A stretch of 37,220 nt of DNA from Candidatus Cloacimonadota bacterium (GTDB taxonomy: Bacteria > Cloacimonadota > Cloacimonadia > JGIOTU-2), in NCBI GenBank assembly GCA_034722995.1, contig JAYEOL010000015.1:1-37220 (forward strand), written 5' to 3'. Positions 1 to 7,954 of this stretch are shown piece after piece. How positions within the stretch are numbered: position 1 is the stretch's first letter; each line of letters opens with the position of its first letter. The translations under genes were made by a program, and so were the position numbers. The notes beneath the pieces were generated by a model. The model did no database searches and was not told where the DNA came from. It was given only the letters and a program-made list of their open reading frames with translations.

Positions 1-329
1 ATCATTTGCTGAAAAGCAATAGCTGTGTCTACTAAATAGTAATACTGACCATTCATAAATCCACTATCCTTTGGGTTTGCACAGAGAACTATAACTACTG
101 CTGCATCTTTAATAAAGAAATTGGCTTTGCTGATAAGTCCAGATTTCAAAGCAAGTTGATGAATTTTTTCCTTATCTTTTACAACTACAAATCGCCAACA
201 TTGTTTATTTTGCCAGGATGGTGCTAATCTGCCTGCTTCTAAAATTGTTTGTAACTTTTCTTCTTCAATATCTCTTAAAGAATATTTTCTTATGCTTCTC
301 CGTGATTTGATAACTTCAAATACTGTCAT
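1..329 (-). CDS. Nitroreductase family protein (partial, C-terminus off window)
   Basis: The reverse strand opens with ATG at 329, preceded by an AGAGGT ribosome binding site, and reads without a stop to the window edge, giving about 109 residues. The N-terminus MTVFEVIKSRRSIRKYS and the following LEAGRLAPSWQNKQCWRFVVV are typical of FMN-dependent nitroreductases: the RRSxRxY motif contacts FMN phosphate and the APSxxNxQxWxF segment lines the flavin site. Such enzymes use NAD(P)H to reduce nitro, quinone or flavin-like substrates; the substrate here cannot be told. It is transcribed divergently from the mtnA-like gene, with two palindromes between them. The family call is firm, the specific function unknown. 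Confidence 0.88.
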   Translation of the reverse strand, partial: MTVFEVIKSRRSIRKYSLRDIEEEKLQTILEAGRLAPSWQNKQCWRFVVVKDKEKIHQLALKSGLISKANFFIKDAAVVIVLCANPKDSGFMNGQYYYLVDTAIAFQQM

Positions 330-352
330 TTTTACCTCTTTATCATTTTGTA

Positions 353-398
353 ACTCAATTGTCCTCAATTGAGTATTTCACAAGTGTGGACACTTGTG
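353..398. promoter_or_regulatory. Two adjacent perfect palindromes in a divergent intergenic region
   Basis: Arms 353-361 and 366-374 (ACTCAATTG / CAATTGAGT) are perfect 9-base complements around TCCT. Four bases later, 379-387 and 390-398 (CACAAGTGT / ACACTTGTG) form a second perfect 9-base pair around GG. They lie 24 bases upstream of the nitroreductase start. They could be operator sites, RNA hairpins in its 5' leader, or a dispersed repeat; the sequence does not decide. The rest of 330-529 holds only AT-rich DNA with a TTGACA at 492-497 but no convincing -10 box. Confidence 0.5.
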
Positions 399-529
399 TT
401 ACAATAATCACTTCTTACCTCTCAAATGACATAAGAGTTGTTAATTAATCTTTTTACTTGAGTTAGTTCTTTAGAAAAATAGTTTTATTTTTTGACAAGT
501 TTTTTATAAATTTAACAAATGAATATGTT

Positions 530-1519
530 ATGAATAAGATAGATATTTGTGCAATTTGGGCAAAGAATGAAATAGTATTTATTATTGATCAGACGAAACT
601 TCCAAGTAAACTTGAAATTTTAAAGTTATTAAATTTTCATCAGACTACTACTGCTATTAAAGAAATGAAACTGCGAGGTGCAGGCACCATCGGAGTTGCT
701 GCTGGATTTGCTATGGCTCAGGCATTCTCAGAATTATCCAATATAGAAGATATTCAAAATGTAAAGCAGTTAATTGAAGACACCAGACCAACCGCTCAGA
801 ATCTCTTTTATGCTACAAATTTAGTTTATAATAAATCCATAAATAGCAACCAACCCAAAGAAACTGCATGGAAAGCAGCTTCCGAAATTCTAAAAATGGA
901 TATTGAAAATTCAAAAATTATGGGCAAGATTGGAGCGAGATTAATAAAAGATGGCGACAGCATATTAACTCATTGTAATGCTGGCAAATTGGCCATTCCA
1001 GGATTGGGAAGTGCTCTTGCTCCAATATATACTGTACATAATCAGGGTAAGAAAATATTTGTTTATGTAGATGAAACCCGTCCTCGTTTGCAAGGAAGCA
1101 GACTTACGGCTTGGGAATTATCTCAAGCAGGAATTCCACATACAATCATAGTAGATAATGCTGCTGGATACTCTATGCAAAAAGGAAAAATTGACATAGT
1201 TTTTGTCGGTGCTGATAGAATTGCAAAAAACGGTGATGTCGCTAATAAAATAGGGACTTATGAAAAAGCAGTGCTGGCAAAAGAAAATAATATCCCTTTC
1301 TATGTTGCTGCTCCAACTTCAACTATAGATATGAGTTGTAATAACGGAGATGAGATAGAAATTGAGGAGCGTCCAAAAGATGAAGTATTAATGATAAATA
1401 ATAACCGAATTGCAAATGAGAATAGTGATGCTCTAAATCCTGCTTTTGATATAACTCCCTCAAAATATATCTCTGGCATTATCACTGAAAAAGGAATCTT
1501 TAGAAATTCAAAATTATAA
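530..1519 (+). CDS. mtnA: S-methyl-5-thioribose-1-phosphate isomerase family protein (MtnA, aIF-2B fold)
   Basis: This 329-residue protein fits the MtnA family, which converts the aldose 5-methylthioribose-1-phosphate to the ketose 5-methylthioribulose-1-phosphate. Visible landmarks are a substrate loop RGAGTIGVAAG (49-59; most MtnA read RGAPAIG), TRPTAQNLFYA (85-95), the catalytic cysteine C149 in THCNAG, the VDETRPRLQGSRLTAWEL core (180-197) and catalytic aspartate D229 in VGADRI. Both catalytic residues are present. No strong Shine-Dalgarno precedes the start; an ATG ten bases upstream runs into a stop, so 530 is chosen. A class II aldolase follows after 20 bases, suggesting a two-step salvage of 5-methylthioribose or 5-deoxyribose phosphates. 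Its last codons lie in an AT-rich dispersed repeat. A related substrate such as ribose-1,5-bisphosphate is possible but less likely. Confidence 0.85.
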   Translation: MNKIDICAIWAKNEIVFIIDQTKLPSKLEILKLLNFHQTTTAIKEMKLRGAGTIGVAAGFAMAQAFSELSNIEDIQNVKQLIEDTRPTAQNLFYATNLVYNKSINSNQPKETAWKAASEILKMDIENSKIMGKIGARLIKDGDSILTHCNAGKLAIPGLGSALAPIYTVHNQGKKIFVYVDETRPRLQGSRLTAWELSQAGIPHTIIVDNAAGYSMQKGKIDIVFVGADRIAKNGDVANKIGTYEKAVLAKENNIPFYVAAPTSTIDMSCNNGDEIEIEERPKDEVLMINNNRIANENSDALNPAFDITPSKYISGIITEKGIFRNSKL

Positions 1520-1540
1520 ATTATAAATTAAAAATTAAAA
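1504..1540 (+). repeat. AT-rich dispersed repeat spanning mtnA stop and next gene start
   Basis: The stretch reads AAATTCAAAATTATAAATTA and then repeats TAAATTA before AAAATTAA. The same unit occurs in reverse orientation inside a coding region at 17021-17056. Here it supplies the last codons of the mtnA-like gene (RNSKL and stop) and fills the gap to the aldolase gene. Confidence 0.55.
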
Positions 1541-2151
1541 TGGAAGAATATTCTGGTGCAAAATTTCAGGTGATTTTTCAGAAAAAAATTATCATTGATA
1601 ACCCCAAGATTTGTGAACTAAAAAAATGGGGTAAGAAATTATCAGACCTTGGATTTATCCAACATTATAAAAATGAAACGGAACCAGAGAGGTTGAGTTC
1701 TGCCGGTAACCTCAGCTTCAGATGTGATAATGGCTTTATTATTACAGCATCCTATTCCGATTTAGCAAACCTAAGAGACACGGACTTTGTTGAGGTTTCA
1801 AAAGCTAATTTACACCAAAAAAAAATTTATGTTAATGGTTTTAGAGAGCCATCATCAGAAACAATGTTGCATTATGCAATTTATCAAAAAAGAAATGATA
1901 TAAATGCAATTTTTCATGGACATGGGCAAAAATTACTTCGGAATTATGAAAAATTAGGCTTAAAGTCTACAAAATATTTTGCACCCTATGGCTCTATGCA
2001 ATTAGTGAATTCTGTTATTGAAGTTTTAGGTAATGAAAATTTCCTTATTATGAAATATCATGGATTTTTGAGTTTGGGGGATACAACTAATAATGCAGGA
2101 AAATATGTTGAAGATGTCTATAAAAGATTAATGGAAATACGAGTTATGTAA
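1540..2151 (+). CDS. Class II aldolase/adducin family protein
   Basis: A 203-residue member of the zinc-dependent class II aldolase family (L-fuculose-phosphate aldolase, ribulose-phosphate epimerase, methylthioribulose-phosphate dehydratase). It shows the phosphate-binding SAGNLS (54-59), the catalytic glutamate in PSSET (E107), the zinc pair FHGHG (H126, H128) and the third zinc histidine KYHG (H174). Because it sits 20 bases after the mtnA-like gene and is probably cotranscribed, it likely acts on the ketose-1-phosphate made by that enzyme. It would do so either as a dehydratase (methionine salvage, MtnB) or as an aldolase giving dihydroxyacetone phosphate plus an aldehyde (the DHAP shunt). 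The family is clear; which reaction is run is inference. There is no usual ribosome binding site because the upstream DNA is the AT-rich repeat. Confidence 0.85.
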   Translation: MEEYSGAKFQVIFQKKIIIDNPKICELKKWGKKLSDLGFIQHYKNETEPERLSSAGNLSFRCDNGFIITASYSDLANLRDTDFVEVSKANLHQKKIYVNGFREPSSETMLHYAIYQKRNDINAIFHGHGQKLLRNYEKLGLKSTKYFAPYGSMQLVNSVIEVLGNENFLIMKYHGFLSLGDTTNNAGKYVEDVYKRLMEIRVM

Positions 2152-2167
2152 AATAGATACTTTAACT

Positions 2168-2197
2168 CTCATTCCCAAGCTGGGGTTTGGGAACGAG
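2168..2197. repeat. Palindromic intergenic repeat (TTGGGAACGAG family), copy 1
   Basis: Arms CTCATTCCCAA (2168-2178) and TTGGGAACGAG (2187-2197) are complementary apart from one mismatch. A second, longer copy lies at 9775-9815. This copy sits between the aldolase stop and the ribosome binding site of the aconitase-like gene, so it is transcribed as a hairpin. Confidence 0.7.
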
Positions 2198-2226
2198 TAG
2201 GCAAATCTCTTAAGAAAGGAATTATT

Positions 2227-3486
2227 ATGGGAAAATCTTTTATTCAAAAAGTATTTGAAAATAAAGTTGGTAAGCCCGTTGCTGAAGGCGAGATTGTTTT
2301 TGTTGAACCTGACTATATCTTAACGCATGATAATACTGCTGCAATAATAAAAAAATTAGCTAAAGTTAAGGAAGGAATAAGAGTAAAATACCCTGATAAG
2401 TTGGTTATAATTTTAGACCATGTAATACCTGCGGCAAGTGTTGCCACCGCAAATAATCACAAGCAAATTCGCAAATTTGTGAGAGAACAAGAAATCGCCC
2501 ATTTTTTTGATATTGGAACTGGAATATGTCATCAGGTTTTACCGGAAATGGGATTGGCAAAACCTGGTAGTGTTATTGTTGGCAGCGATAGTCACACCTG
2601 CACTTATGGAGCATTTGGTGCTTTTTCTACAGGAATTGATAGAACAGAAGCTGCAGGAATTTGGATTACTGGCGAGACCTGGTTCAAAATTCCAAAGTCA
2701 TATAAAATAATCCTGAGAGGAAAATTCCGAAAAAGTGTTTCGGCAAAAGATCTCATTCTAAAAATTATCGGTGATTTAAAAGCAGATGGAGCAAATTATA
2801 AATCAGTTGAATATCACGGGGATGGAATAAAAAATCTGTCAATTTCAGACAGGATGACGATATCAAATATGGCTGTTGAAATGGGAGCAAAAAATAGTGC
2901 CTTCCCTGTTGACGAAAAAACAAGGGTATGGCTCAAAGAAAGAGGAGTTAACAAAGATAATTATGTAGAAATTTGGGCTGATGATGATGTTGAATATGAA
3001 AAGGAATTTTCTTATAATCTTGATGAAATCACTCCACAAATTGCTTTCCCGCATTCAGTTGATAATGTGAAAGATATTTCAGAAGCAGCTGGTATCAAAG
3101 TTGACCAATGTTTTATTGGTACTTGCACGAATGGAAGAATTGAGGATTTACAGATTGCTGCTAAGATTCTTAAGGGCAATAAGGTCAATCCCAACACGAG
3201 ATTATTAATTTTACCTGCATCTCGCAGGATATACCAGGAAGCCGTTCAAGATGGCACTTTAGCTGTTTTGAATGAAAGTGGAGCTGTAATACTGCCGCCA
3301 GGATGCGGACCCTGTCTTGGTGCTCATCAAGGAGTTATGGCAGATGGAGAGGTAACTATTTCAACTGCGAATAGAAATTTCAAGGGAAGAATGGGTAATA
3401 AAACTGCGTTTATTTATCTTGCTTCGCCTGCAACTGTTGCCGCTTCTGCTTTGACAGGAGAAATTACTGACCCGAGAAAAATGTGA
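2227..3486 (+). CDS. 3-isopropylmalate dehydratase / homoaconitase-type large subunit
   Basis: The 419-residue protein is the right length for a free-standing LeuC or homoaconitase large subunit. The three cysteines that hold the 4Fe-4S cluster are visible: C300 in GTCTNG and C360/C363 in PPGCGPCLG. SDSHTCTYGAFGAF (about residue 120) and TANRNFKGRMG near the end are substrate and core motifs. It would isomerise a 2-substituted malate (isopropylmalate in leucine synthesis, homocitrate, or another) with a swivelling small subunit. No small-subunit gene follows, which is unusual because leuC and leuD are normally adjacent. AAGAAAGGA at 2213-2221 gives a good ribosome binding site for ATG 2227. 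The substrate cannot be told from sequence alone. Confidence 0.85.
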   Translation: MGKSFIQKVFENKVGKPVAEGEIVFVEPDYILTHDNTAAIIKKLAKVKEGIRVKYPDKLVIILDHVIPAASVATANNHKQIRKFVREQEIAHFFDIGTGICHQVLPEMGLAKPGSVIVGSDSHTCTYGAFGAFSTGIDRTEAAGIWITGETWFKIPKSYKIILRGKFRKSVSAKDLILKIIGDLKADGANYKSVEYHGDGIKNLSISDRMTISNMAVEMGAKNSAFPVDEKTRVWLKERGVNKDNYVEIWADDDVEYEKEFSYNLDEITPQIAFPHSVDNVKDISEAAGIKVDQCFIGTCTNGRIEDLQIAAKILKGNKVNPNTRLLILPASRRIYQEAVQDGTLAVLNESGAVILPPGCGPCLGAHQGVMADGEVTISTANRNFKGRMGNKTAFIYLASPATVAASALTGEITDPRKM

Positions 3487-3556
3487 GGTGTATAAAATTG
3501 TAATTAATTACTAAATTGTGTTTGTGGACTCTATAAATTTGCTAAAATAAAATTTG

Positions 3557-3588
3557 TTGACAATCAACAATAAAAAATATTTTATACT
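3557..3588 (+). promoter_or_regulatory. Putative sigma70-type promoter for the NifU-domain gene
   Basis: TTGACA at 3557-3562 is followed 17 bases later by TTTTAT (3580-3585); TATACT at 3583-3588 is the alternative -10 with a long 20-base spacer. The gene begins 48 bases further on, in a 149-base gap after the aconitase-like gene. Confidence 0.45.
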
Positions 3589-3635
3589 GTATTATGCATG
3601 AATTTACTAAAGAATAAATTTTCAAAGGAAGCGAT

Positions 3636-3863
3636 ATGGAATTAAAAGAGAAAGTTGAAAAAAGTCTGAATAAAATTCGTCCGATGCTAATAGGTGATAG
3701 CGGAGATGTTAAACTTATTAGCGTTTCTGATGATGGAGTGGTTTCTGTTAAATTGCAAGGTGCTTGCCGAGGCTGCCCTTTCGCAGAGATAACTCTGAAA
3801 TATAGTATTGAGAAAAAATTAAAGGAAGAAATACCTGAAATAAAAACAGTAAAAGCTGTTTAA
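3636..3863 (+). CDS. NifU C-terminal (Nfu) domain iron-sulfur carrier
   Basis: A stand-alone 75-residue Nfu domain. The CxxC motif GACRGCPFA (C44, C47) binds a 4Fe-4S cluster, usually across a homodimer, for delivery to apo-proteins. The leading LNKIRPML and the DVKLISV strand match the family. AAAGGAAG at 3626-3633 is a good ribosome binding site. It is encoded just downstream of an aconitase-type Fe-S enzyme, a plausible client, although a promoter seems to separate them. Length and motif make the assignment secure. Confidence 0.92.
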   Translation: MELKEKVEKSLNKIRPMLIGDSGDVKLISVSDDGVVSVKLQGACRGCPFAEITLKYSIEKKLKEEIPEIKTVKAV

Positions 3864-3875
3864 TATTATAGAAAA

Positions 3876-4064
3876 ATGAAACCTTTAATAAAAAAAACAT
3901 CAGGAATTACTTTAGTTGTATTAGGAATCTTTGGTTTATTTCTGCCATTCTTGCAAGGTATCTTAATGATCGTGGCAGGTTTAACAATTTTAGGTGATAA
4001 ACGAATTGTGAATCTAATTAAGAAAGGGAAAGAGTATTTTAGAAAAAGAAAAAGTTCTCAATAG
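3876..4064 (+). CDS. Small membrane protein, PGPGW-like
   Basis: This 62-residue protein has one continuous hydrophobic stretch broken by a central turn (LVVLGIFGLFLPFLQG then ILMIVAGLTILG), followed by a strongly basic tail (KKGKEYFRKRKSSQ). The layout resembles the PGPGW family of small two-helix inner-membrane proteins, although the signature residues are only partly kept (LPFLQG in place of LPGPG). The role is unknown. It starts 12 bases after the NifU-domain gene and is probably cotranscribed. It ends with TAG, one of two clear TAG stops in intact genes here. Confidence 0.7.
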   Translation: MKPLIKKTSGITLVVLGIFGLFLPFLQGILMIVAGLTILGDKRIVNLIKKGKEYFRKRKSSQ

Positions 4065-4122
4065 AAATTAAACTTTATCTTTCCTTACAAGTTAATTTGT
4101 AACAAATGCAACTCCTCTTTAA

Positions 4123-5379
4123 CTATTTTTGAGGGGATGCGGATGTATCCTCCTCTTGCGGTAAAATTTTCACCAACACTTTTTCTATCTTTTTTGCTGT
4201 TACTTGCTTGATTGTGAATTCGTAATTTTTAATTAGACATTTTTCATTATAGTGAGGAATTCGTTCAAATTTAGTTATAAGTAAGCCTGCTAATGTTTCA
4301 TAGTCACCTTGTTCTATATTCAGATTATAATCTTCAATCAAACGTTCAATTTCTACTTCACCACTAATCATATAAGAGTTCTCATTTATCTTAAAGATAT
4401 CTTTCTCTTCTGCATCATATTCATCTTCAATTTCTCCAACAAGTTCTTCTAAAAGGTCTTCAATAGAAATGATTCCTGCGGTACCGCCATATTCATCAAC
4501 AATAATAGCCAAAGGGGTTTTATTCTTCTGCATTTTTTTTAGAAGAGTTGTAGCTTTCATAACTTCAGGTACAAAATATGCATTCCTCATATATTTCCCG
4601 GCAGGTTCAGAAATGTCAGCTACATCCAATAAGTCGTGTATTACCAGCATACCCTCCACATGGTCAATATCATTTTTGTACACTGGAAATCGTGTGAACC
4701 CTTCTTTCCTTGAAAGTTCAATAACTTCTTTTATTGGAGTTTCAGTTTTTATTCCTATTATATTTGTTCTGGGAATCATAATATTTTTAGCAGTAAGGTC
4801 TCTAAAATCAAGCACTTCTTCAATCAAATCATGTCCATCTTTTCTTACCTCACCATTCTTTTCCGCTTCACCTAAGAGATAAGACAGGTCCTCTTTTGTA
4901 AAAATCTGCGTGCTTTTTCGTCTTGATATTCTTAGAAGTTTCAGAATTCCATAATTAATCTTACTTAATACCCATATAACTGGTGTAAATATAAAAGCAA
5001 AGAATCTTATAATAAAGAACAATTTTGGAATTGCATACTCGGCTTTACTGCGAAGAATTATTTTAGGTATTATCTCAGCAAAGACAAGCAAAGCACCAGC
5101 AAGAATTAAGGTTGCAATAGCTTCGGACAGAACACCTTTTTTTACAATATATGCAGTAAATACAGAAGACACAATTACTACAGAAATATTTGTTCCTATT
5201 AATGTCGTGCCTAAAACCTTATCAGGATTAGATACGAAATTGTAAATATGCTTTTTTTTCTTATCTTTCTCTGATTGATGTTTGAGTTTAAGTTTATCTA
5301 TAGAGATCATTCCAGTTTCTATTCCAGAAAAAAACGCAGATCCTATAAAAAATACTGCTACAATAATAATACTAATCAT
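4123..5379 (-). CDS. CNNM/CorC-type hemolysin family membrane protein
   Basis: The 418-residue protein has the standard order of this family: an N-terminal DUF21 transmembrane domain (about 1-180) starting FFIGSAFFSGIETGMISI, paired CBS domains (about 200-320, with IMIPRTNIIGI and DEYGGTAGIISIEDLLEE), and a C-terminal CorC/HlyC domain (about 335-410, ending EKVLVKILP). Relatives are implicated in magnesium or cobalt transport, and in gliding bacteria the GldE paralogue has the same architecture. It follows prfA by 55 bases and converges on the PGPGW-like gene. Its stop is TAG. A role in ion homeostasis is a family-level inference. Confidence 0.88.
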   Translation of the reverse strand: MISIIIVAVFFIGSAFFSGIETGMISIDKLKLKHQSEKDKKKKHIYNFVSNPDKVLGTTLIGTNISVVIVSSVFTAYIVKKGVLSEAIATLILAGALLVFAEIIPKIILRSKAEYAIPKLFFIIRFFAFIFTPVIWVLSKINYGILKLLRISRRKSTQIFTKEDLSYLLGEAEKNGEVRKDGHDLIEEVLDFRDLTAKNIMIPRTNIIGIKTETPIKEVIELSRKEGFTRFPVYKNDIDHVEGMLVIHDLLDVADISEPAGKYMRNAYFVPEVMKATTLLKKMQKNKTPLAIIVDEYGGTAGIISIEDLLEELVGEIEDEYDAEEKDIFKINENSYMISGEVEIERLIEDYNLNIEQGDYETLAGLLITKFERIPHYNEKCLIKNYEFTIKQVTAKKIEKVLVKILPQEEDTSASPQK

Positions 5380-5434
5380 TCTTTATTCCTTTGTTCATAG
5401 ACAGGGGAACAGGAATGATAGAGATAATAACTTA

Positions 5435-6505
5435 TCATTTTTCTGCGATTGTTTCTTTTTGAATTGCAATGTGTAAAGCTTCAATAAGGTCGTCAAGATT
5501 TCCGTTCATTACAGCTTCAAGATTGTGAGTCGTATAATTTATTCTATGGTCTGTTAAACGAGATTGCGGAAAATTATAGGTTCGTATCTTTGCACTTCGG
5601 TCTCCAGTTCCAACCATAAGCTTTCTTCTATTTGCAATTGATTGTTGCAGTTTTTGTATCTCTTGGTCTAATAAGCGGGAACGCAAGACTGTTAAAGCTT
5701 TTATTTTATTTTTCAGTTGAGATTTCTCATCCTGGCAGGTTACAACCATTCCTGTTGGAATATATGTTATTCTTACAGCAGAATCTGTTGTATTAACACT
5801 TTGTCCACCAGGTCCTGAGGAGTGGAAAACATCAATTTTTAACTCACTTTTATCAATTTTGAAATCAATCTCTTGTGCTTCTGGTAACACGACAACGGAT
5901 GCTGCGGATGTGTGTATTCTACCGCTGGACTCTGTTTCAGGTACCCTTTGAACACGATGAACCCCGCTTTCGTATTTCAATGTGCCATAAGCATTTTTAC
6001 CCATAACTTCAAACGAGATTTCTTTAAATCCACCAATTCCAGTTGGATTAGAATTCATAATATCAATTTTCCAACCCTTGTTTTCAATGTAGTGAGAATA
6101 CATTCTAAAGAGGTCATAAGTGAAAAGGGAAGCTTCTTCTCCACCTGTTCCAGCCCTGATTTCCATTATTGCATTCTTAATATCATTTTTATCTTTAGGA
6201 ATTAAAAGTGATTTAAGTTGTTTTAACAGCCTCTCTGCTTTCTCTTCCAATTCAAAGTTTTCTTCTTCTAATAATTGAATTAATTCCGGGTCATCTTCAT
6301 TTTTGTAAACTTGTTTATTCTCAATTATCGCCTTATTCGTTTTTTCTAATTCATTATAACAATTTAGAATTTCGGAAACATCTTTAAATCGTGCAGATAG
6401 TTCTTTGTATAGATTTAGCTGAGCAATAATTCTTGGAGCTGAAAGCTTTTCTTTCAGTTCATTATATTCTTGTTGAATTTCTCGTATTTTATTCTTGATT
6501 TCCAT
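5435..6505 (-). CDS. prfA: Peptide chain release factor 1
   Basis: A full-length (356-residue) class I release factor that ends translation at UAA and UAG. The peptidyl-tRNA hydrolysis motif GGQ is at 233-235 in SSGPGGQSVNTTDSAVR. HRVQRVPETESSGRIHTSAA shows the codon-recognition tripeptide as PET where RF1 usually has PAT or PVT; RF2 would have SPF, so RF1 is clear. The start overlaps the end of the DUF1385 gene by 17 bases, implying coupling. The rpmE, DUF1385, prfA order is common in bacteria; the usual next gene prmC, which methylates the GGQ glutamine, is not here. An RF1 gene argues against UAG being a sense codon. Confidence 0.96.
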   Translation of the reverse strand: MEIKNKIREIQQEYNELKEKLSAPRIIAQLNLYKELSARFKDVSEILNCYNELEKTNKAIIENKQVYKNEDDPELIQLLEEENFELEEKAERLLKQLKSLLIPKDKNDIKNAIMEIRAGTGGEEASLFTYDLFRMYSHYIENKGWKIDIMNSNPTGIGGFKEISFEVMGKNAYGTLKYESGVHRVQRVPETESSGRIHTSAASVVVLPEAQEIDFKIDKSELKIDVFHSSGPGGQSVNTTDSAVRITYIPTGMVVTCQDEKSQLKNKIKALTVLRSRLLDQEIQKLQQSIANRRKLMVGTGDRSAKIRTYNFPQSRLTDHRINYTTHNLEAVMNGNLDDLIEALHIAIQKETIAEK

Positions 6506-7496
6506 TGTTTTTTAAGAACTCCACATTTAAACAATCAACAGGCATCTCAAGCGCTGCTCTTAAAGCACAAATGGCTGTTTCTAACTGTTCTGCATCCGGT
6601 TCTTTTGTTGTAATTCTCTGTAGCGCCAGACCAGGTGCAGAGAAGATTTTCACTAACCAATGATTGATATTTTTGCCTGAAAATTTTAGTATCTCATACG
6701 AAATCCCTGAAATAATTGGAAGTAGTAAAAGATGAAACAGTATTCTAAGTGGTAATGGTATAATATGACCAATGAGCGATGTAAGAATAGCATCAAAAAT
6801 TGAGAATATCACAATAGCAATTATCATAACTATTAAAAGAAAACTGGTTCCGCACCTTGGATGTAAGGTTTTGAATTTTTTTGTATCATCAAGTGTAAAA
6901 TCTGGATTTGCTTCATACGCAAAAACTGATTTATGTTCTGCTCCGTGATATTCAAACAGTCTTCTAATATCTTTTAATAAGCTGATAACATAAATATAAA
7001 GAAGAAAAAAGACAATGCGTATTATCCCAACAAACAGGTTGAATATTAAACTTGTTTTCTCAATATTTGACCAATAACCTATTTTGTAAGGAAGAAATAC
7101 AAAGAATAAGAATGCTAATCCAAATGCAAAAATATAGGTAAAAGCTTGATATATTTTACTAAATCCTCCTTCTTTTTGCTTACTGGACTTTGAGCCTTTT
7201 GAATTATCTTCTTCATCTTTGATAGCCTCTTCAGCAGAAAAATTTAAGGATTTAAAGCCAATTATCAACATCTCAATTAAAGATACAAATCCCCGTATAA
7301 CTGGAAATCCCAGAAATTTATTCTTTTTAGTTTTTGATATAAATTTCTCTTTTTTTATTAAAATGCTTCCATTTTTTTTACGAATAGCAGTGGCAATATA
7401 AATAGGTCCTCGCATCATTACACCTTCTATAACTGCCTGACCCCCTACTGCGATTTCGGGTTTATTCTTCATATTATTTTCTAAATCCTTATCCAT
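6489..7496 (-). CDS. DUF1385 (YqhQ-like) membrane protein
   Basis: The 335-residue protein opens with IAVGGQAVIEGVMMRGP, the hallmark of the DUF1385 family. It has about four hydrophobic helices (near residues 130-150, 165-190, 235-260 and 265-285) and the conserved EYHGAEHKSVFAYE and LHPRCGTSFLL segments. The histidines and cysteine in these segments suggest metal binding, but no function is established. It lies between rpmE and prfA as in many Firmicutes. The start at 7496 lacks a clear ribosome binding site; ATG 7472 (MKNKPEIAV) is an alternative. Confidence 0.85.
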   Translation of the reverse strand: MDKDLENNMKNKPEIAVGGQAVIEGVMMRGPIYIATAIRKKNGSILIKKEKFISKTKKNKFLGFPVIRGFVSLIEMLIIGFKSLNFSAEEAIKDEEDNSKGSKSSKQKEGGFSKIYQAFTYIFAFGLAFLFFVFLPYKIGYWSNIEKTSLIFNLFVGIIRIVFFLLYIYVISLLKDIRRLFEYHGAEHKSVFAYEANPDFTLDDTKKFKTLHPRCGTSFLLIVMIIAIVIFSIFDAILTSLIGHIIPLPLRILFHLLLLPIISGISYEILKFSGKNINHWLVKIFSAPGLALQRITTKEPDAEQLETAICALRAALEMPVDCLNVEFLKNNGNQE

Positions 7497-7641
7497 TCAA
7501 GGAATGAAAGTTAATTAAATTTGTTAAAAATTCGCTCTCTTGCTAAAAGGAATCTAATTTATATCGGATAGATATTAATATTTTATTCAATGGTGTTTAA
7601 AATCCCCTAAATCTACACTTTGTATTTCATAAAAAAGTATA

Positions 7642-7851
7642 TCAAGATTTCTTGATTTTACTATACTTTCTTCTGAACCGTTCAATACGGCCAGCACTAT
7701 CAACTAATTTTTTCTTTCCAGTATAGAATGGATGACATTGAGAACAGATTTCAACATGTATTTCCGGAACAGTTGAACGGGTTTCAAATGTATTTCCACA
7801 TGCACATTTTACAATACATTTTTGATATTTGGGATGAATTTTCTTTTTCAT
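7642..7851 (-). CDS. rpmE: 50S ribosomal protein L31 (zinc-binding type)
   Basis: A 69-residue L31 starting MKKKIHPKY. It keeps the zinc-binding set: C16 and C18 in KCACGNTF, then C36 and C39 in [13 protein letters not shown], followed by the conserved [14 protein letters not shown]. It is therefore the zinc-containing form rather than the zinc-independent paralogue. GGAG precedes the start by about nine bases, and a promoter is seen at 7896-7925. It heads the rpmE, DUF1385, prfA group, with 145 bases to the next gene. Confidence 0.97.
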   Translation of the reverse strand: MKKKIHPKYQKCIVKCACGNTFETRSTVPEIHVEICSQCHPFYTGKKKLVDSAGRIERFRRKYSKIKKS

Positions 7852-7895
7852 TTATATTTCTCCAAATTATACTTTATTAATATTCTCTTATATGC

Positions 7896-7925
7896 AATAT
7901 TTTTGATATAGAAAATTACTGTCAA
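7896..7925 (-). promoter_or_regulatory. Putative promoter of rpmE
   Basis: Reading the minus strand, TTGACA (7925-7920) is followed after 18 bases by AATATT (7901-7896). The L31 start is 45 bases downstream of the -10 box. The box layout matches several other gene starts in this window. Confidence 0.5.
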
Positions 7926-7954
7926 ATTTTATTTAGTGTTAAAAGTTATAAAAT

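Noticed and set aside
4469-4882. 137-residue plus-strand open frame opposite the CorC-type gene
   Set aside because: Antisense to conserved CBS-domain sequence, with no ribosome binding site or family match.
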